Source: Treponema sp. (lineage in GTDB: Bacteria > Spirochaetota > Spirochaetia > Treponematales > Breznakiellaceae). From it: a stretch of DNA of 6,397 nucleotides. Under the pieces are notes generated by a model that saw only the letters and a list, made by a program, of their open reading frames with translations, did not search any database and had not been told where the DNA came from. Both the position numbers and the translations under genes were made by a program. Shown here piece after piece: positions 5,454 through 6,397 of the stretch. The stretch's first letter is position 1; each line of letters begins with the position of its first letter. The stretch is from positions 1-6,397 of the forward strand of contig JAISAK010000368.1 of the NCBI GenBank assembly GCA_031266695.1, in the 5' to 3' direction.

Positions 5454-6397
5454 ATGAAACGTTTTGCAATTCTGACTCTTTCCCTCACCCTTTTGGCAGC
5501 CGGCATCTGGGCGCAGAACTCGGTATCCGCCTATACGACTTTGGAAGAACCCCTTGCCAAGGCCCTGTTTGAACAGTTTGAAAAGGAAACCGGCATAAAG
5601 GTAAATTTTGTCCGCCTTTCCGGCGGCGAAGCCGTAGCCAGGATGGAAGCGGAAGCGGCCAATCCCCAGGCTTCAATCTGGGTTGGCGGAGTTGGGCTTG
5701 ACCATATCACCGCAAAATCCAAAAACCTTACCATTCCCTATCAGTCCCGTTTCTCGCGGAACACCAGGAATGAATTCAAAGACCCCCAGAACTACTGGAT
5801 TGGCCTCTATGTAGGCCCCCTTACCTTTGTGACCAACCTTGACCGCGCCAAAGCCCTGGGCCTTACGCCTCCCAAAAGCTGGGCGGATCTTCTCAAGCCC
5901 CAGTACAAAGGTTATATCCGCATGGCCAACCCCGGCATTTCCGGTACCGCCTACAACGTAATCACCACCATCAGAACCCTCAACAGCGGGAACGAGAACG
6001 CCGCCTTTGATTACCTCAAAAAACTCGACGCCAACGTCGATCAGTACGCCCGTTCCGGCTCCGCGCCCGGCAAAAGCGTGGCTACCGGCGAGATTCCCAT
6101 TGCTATCGGCTATGCCCACGATCAGGTAAAGCTCAAGGCCGAAGGAGCCAATGTTGAAATTAACGCCCCTTCGGAGGGAACCGGCTATGAGCTGGCCTCC
6201 ATGTCCATCATCCGGGGCGGGAAGAATCCCGTGGAGGCCCGCAGGCTCTATGACTGGGTGCTGTCTTCTCCCAATGCCCAGAAACTTTTTACCGAGTGGT
6301 ACCTCGTGCTGGTTACCAACGGCGCCGCGAAACATCCCCTTGCGCTCTCGCTGGATCAGATCAAGACGATCAACCAGGACATGGCCTGGGACGGGGA
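5454..6397 (+). CDS. ABC-transporter periplasmic binding protein, Fbp/AfuA type (3' end cut)
   Basis: Probable extracytoplasmic solute-binding protein of the COG1840 group (iron(III), phosphonate or sugar-phosphate type importers). 314 residues are visible with no stop before the window ends, and the family is usually about 330-350, so little is missing. Residues 1-20, MKRFAILTLSLTLLAAGIWA, form a signal peptide with basic start, hydrophobic core and Ala at the likely cleavage site before Q21. There is no lipobox Cys, so a soluble periplasmic protein is expected. Family features: TTLEEPLAKALFEQFEKETGIKV (28-50), RMEAEAANPQASIWVGG (63-79), NYWIGLYVGPLTFVTN (113-128), SWADLLKPQYKG (142-153), GEIPIAIGYAHDQ (212-224), APSEGTGYELASMSIIRGGKNP (238-259) and DWVLSSPNAQKLF (267-279). 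I do not see the adjacent Tyr pair that binds iron in classical FbpA, so the ligand is left open. It has its own promoter and is probably functionally separate from pyr. Permease and ATPase genes may follow beyond the window. Confidence 0.88.
   Translation, partial: MKRFAILTLSLTLLAAGIWAQNSVSAYTTLEEPLAKALFEQFEKETGIKVNFVRLSGGEAVARMEAEAANPQASIWVGGVGLDHITAKSKNLTIPYQSRFSRNTRNEFKDPQNYWIGLYVGPLTFVTNLDRAKALGLTPPKSWADLLKPQYKGYIRMANPGISGTAYNVITTIRTLNSGNENAAFDYLKKLDANVDQYARSGSAPGKSVATGEIPIAIGYAHDQVKLKAEGANVEINAPSEGTGYELASMSIIRGGKNPVEARRLYDWVLSSPNAQKLFTEWYLVLVTNGAAKHPLALSLDQIKTINQDMAWDG

Noticed and set aside
5454..6397. Naming the binding protein fbpA
   Set aside because: The fold family fits, but the adjacent iron-binding Tyr pair is not evident and the substrate cannot be read from the sequence, so no symbol is given.

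Overview
The window is a GC-rich stretch of bacterial chromosome that holds most of a de novo pyrimidine (UMP) biosynthesis locus. In order it contains: the 3' end of pyrC (dihydroorotase), pyrF (OMP decarboxylase), pyrK (electron-transfer subunit) and pyrD (class 1B dihydroorotate dehydrogenase), all on the + strand; a D12-class adenine-specific DNA methyltransferase on the - strand; pyrE (orotate phosphoribosyltransferase), back on the + strand; and the 5' part of a periplasmic ABC-transporter binding protein of the Fbp/AfuA (COG1840) type, cut by the window end.

The organism looks Gram-negative or diderm, because the last gene has a cleavable signal peptide without a lipobox Cys. It uses an NAD-linked PyrD(1B)/PyrK pair, a 'mycobacterial/archaeal-type' (type 2) PyrF and a short PyrE with a C-terminal CxxC. 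My impression, from the style of the proteins only, is a spirochaete of the Treponema lineage. This is inference and was not searched.

Region 2-3533 is a tightly packed operon. pyrF/pyrK overlap by 4 bp (GTGA) and pyrK/pyrD by 8 bp. The exception is pyrC/pyrF, where 40 nt lie between the pyrC stop and the preferred pyrF ATG, with no Shine-Dalgarno but a perfect 7-bp inverted repeat. Region 3534-4793 is the methyltransferase gene, convergent with pyrD (19-bp gap) and divergent from pyrE (77-bp spacer), so it breaks the pyr series in two. Region 4794-5384 is pyrE, and 5385-5453 is a markedly AT-rich promoter region for the transporter gene.

Together PyrC closes carbamoyl-aspartate to dihydroorotate, PyrD/PyrK oxidise it to orotate, PyrE adds phosphoribose and PyrF decarboxylates OMP to UMP. 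carAB and pyrB are not visible and may lie upstream. I did not find an exotic new system. The most notable points are the methyltransferase lodged in the pyr cluster, its N-terminal 18-bp tandem repeat, a G7/T9 homopolymer pair inside pyrK, Ala/Gly-rich insertions in PyrF and PyrD, and several short palindromes at gene starts. No RNA genes, insertion sequences, CRISPR arrays or attachment sites were recognised.
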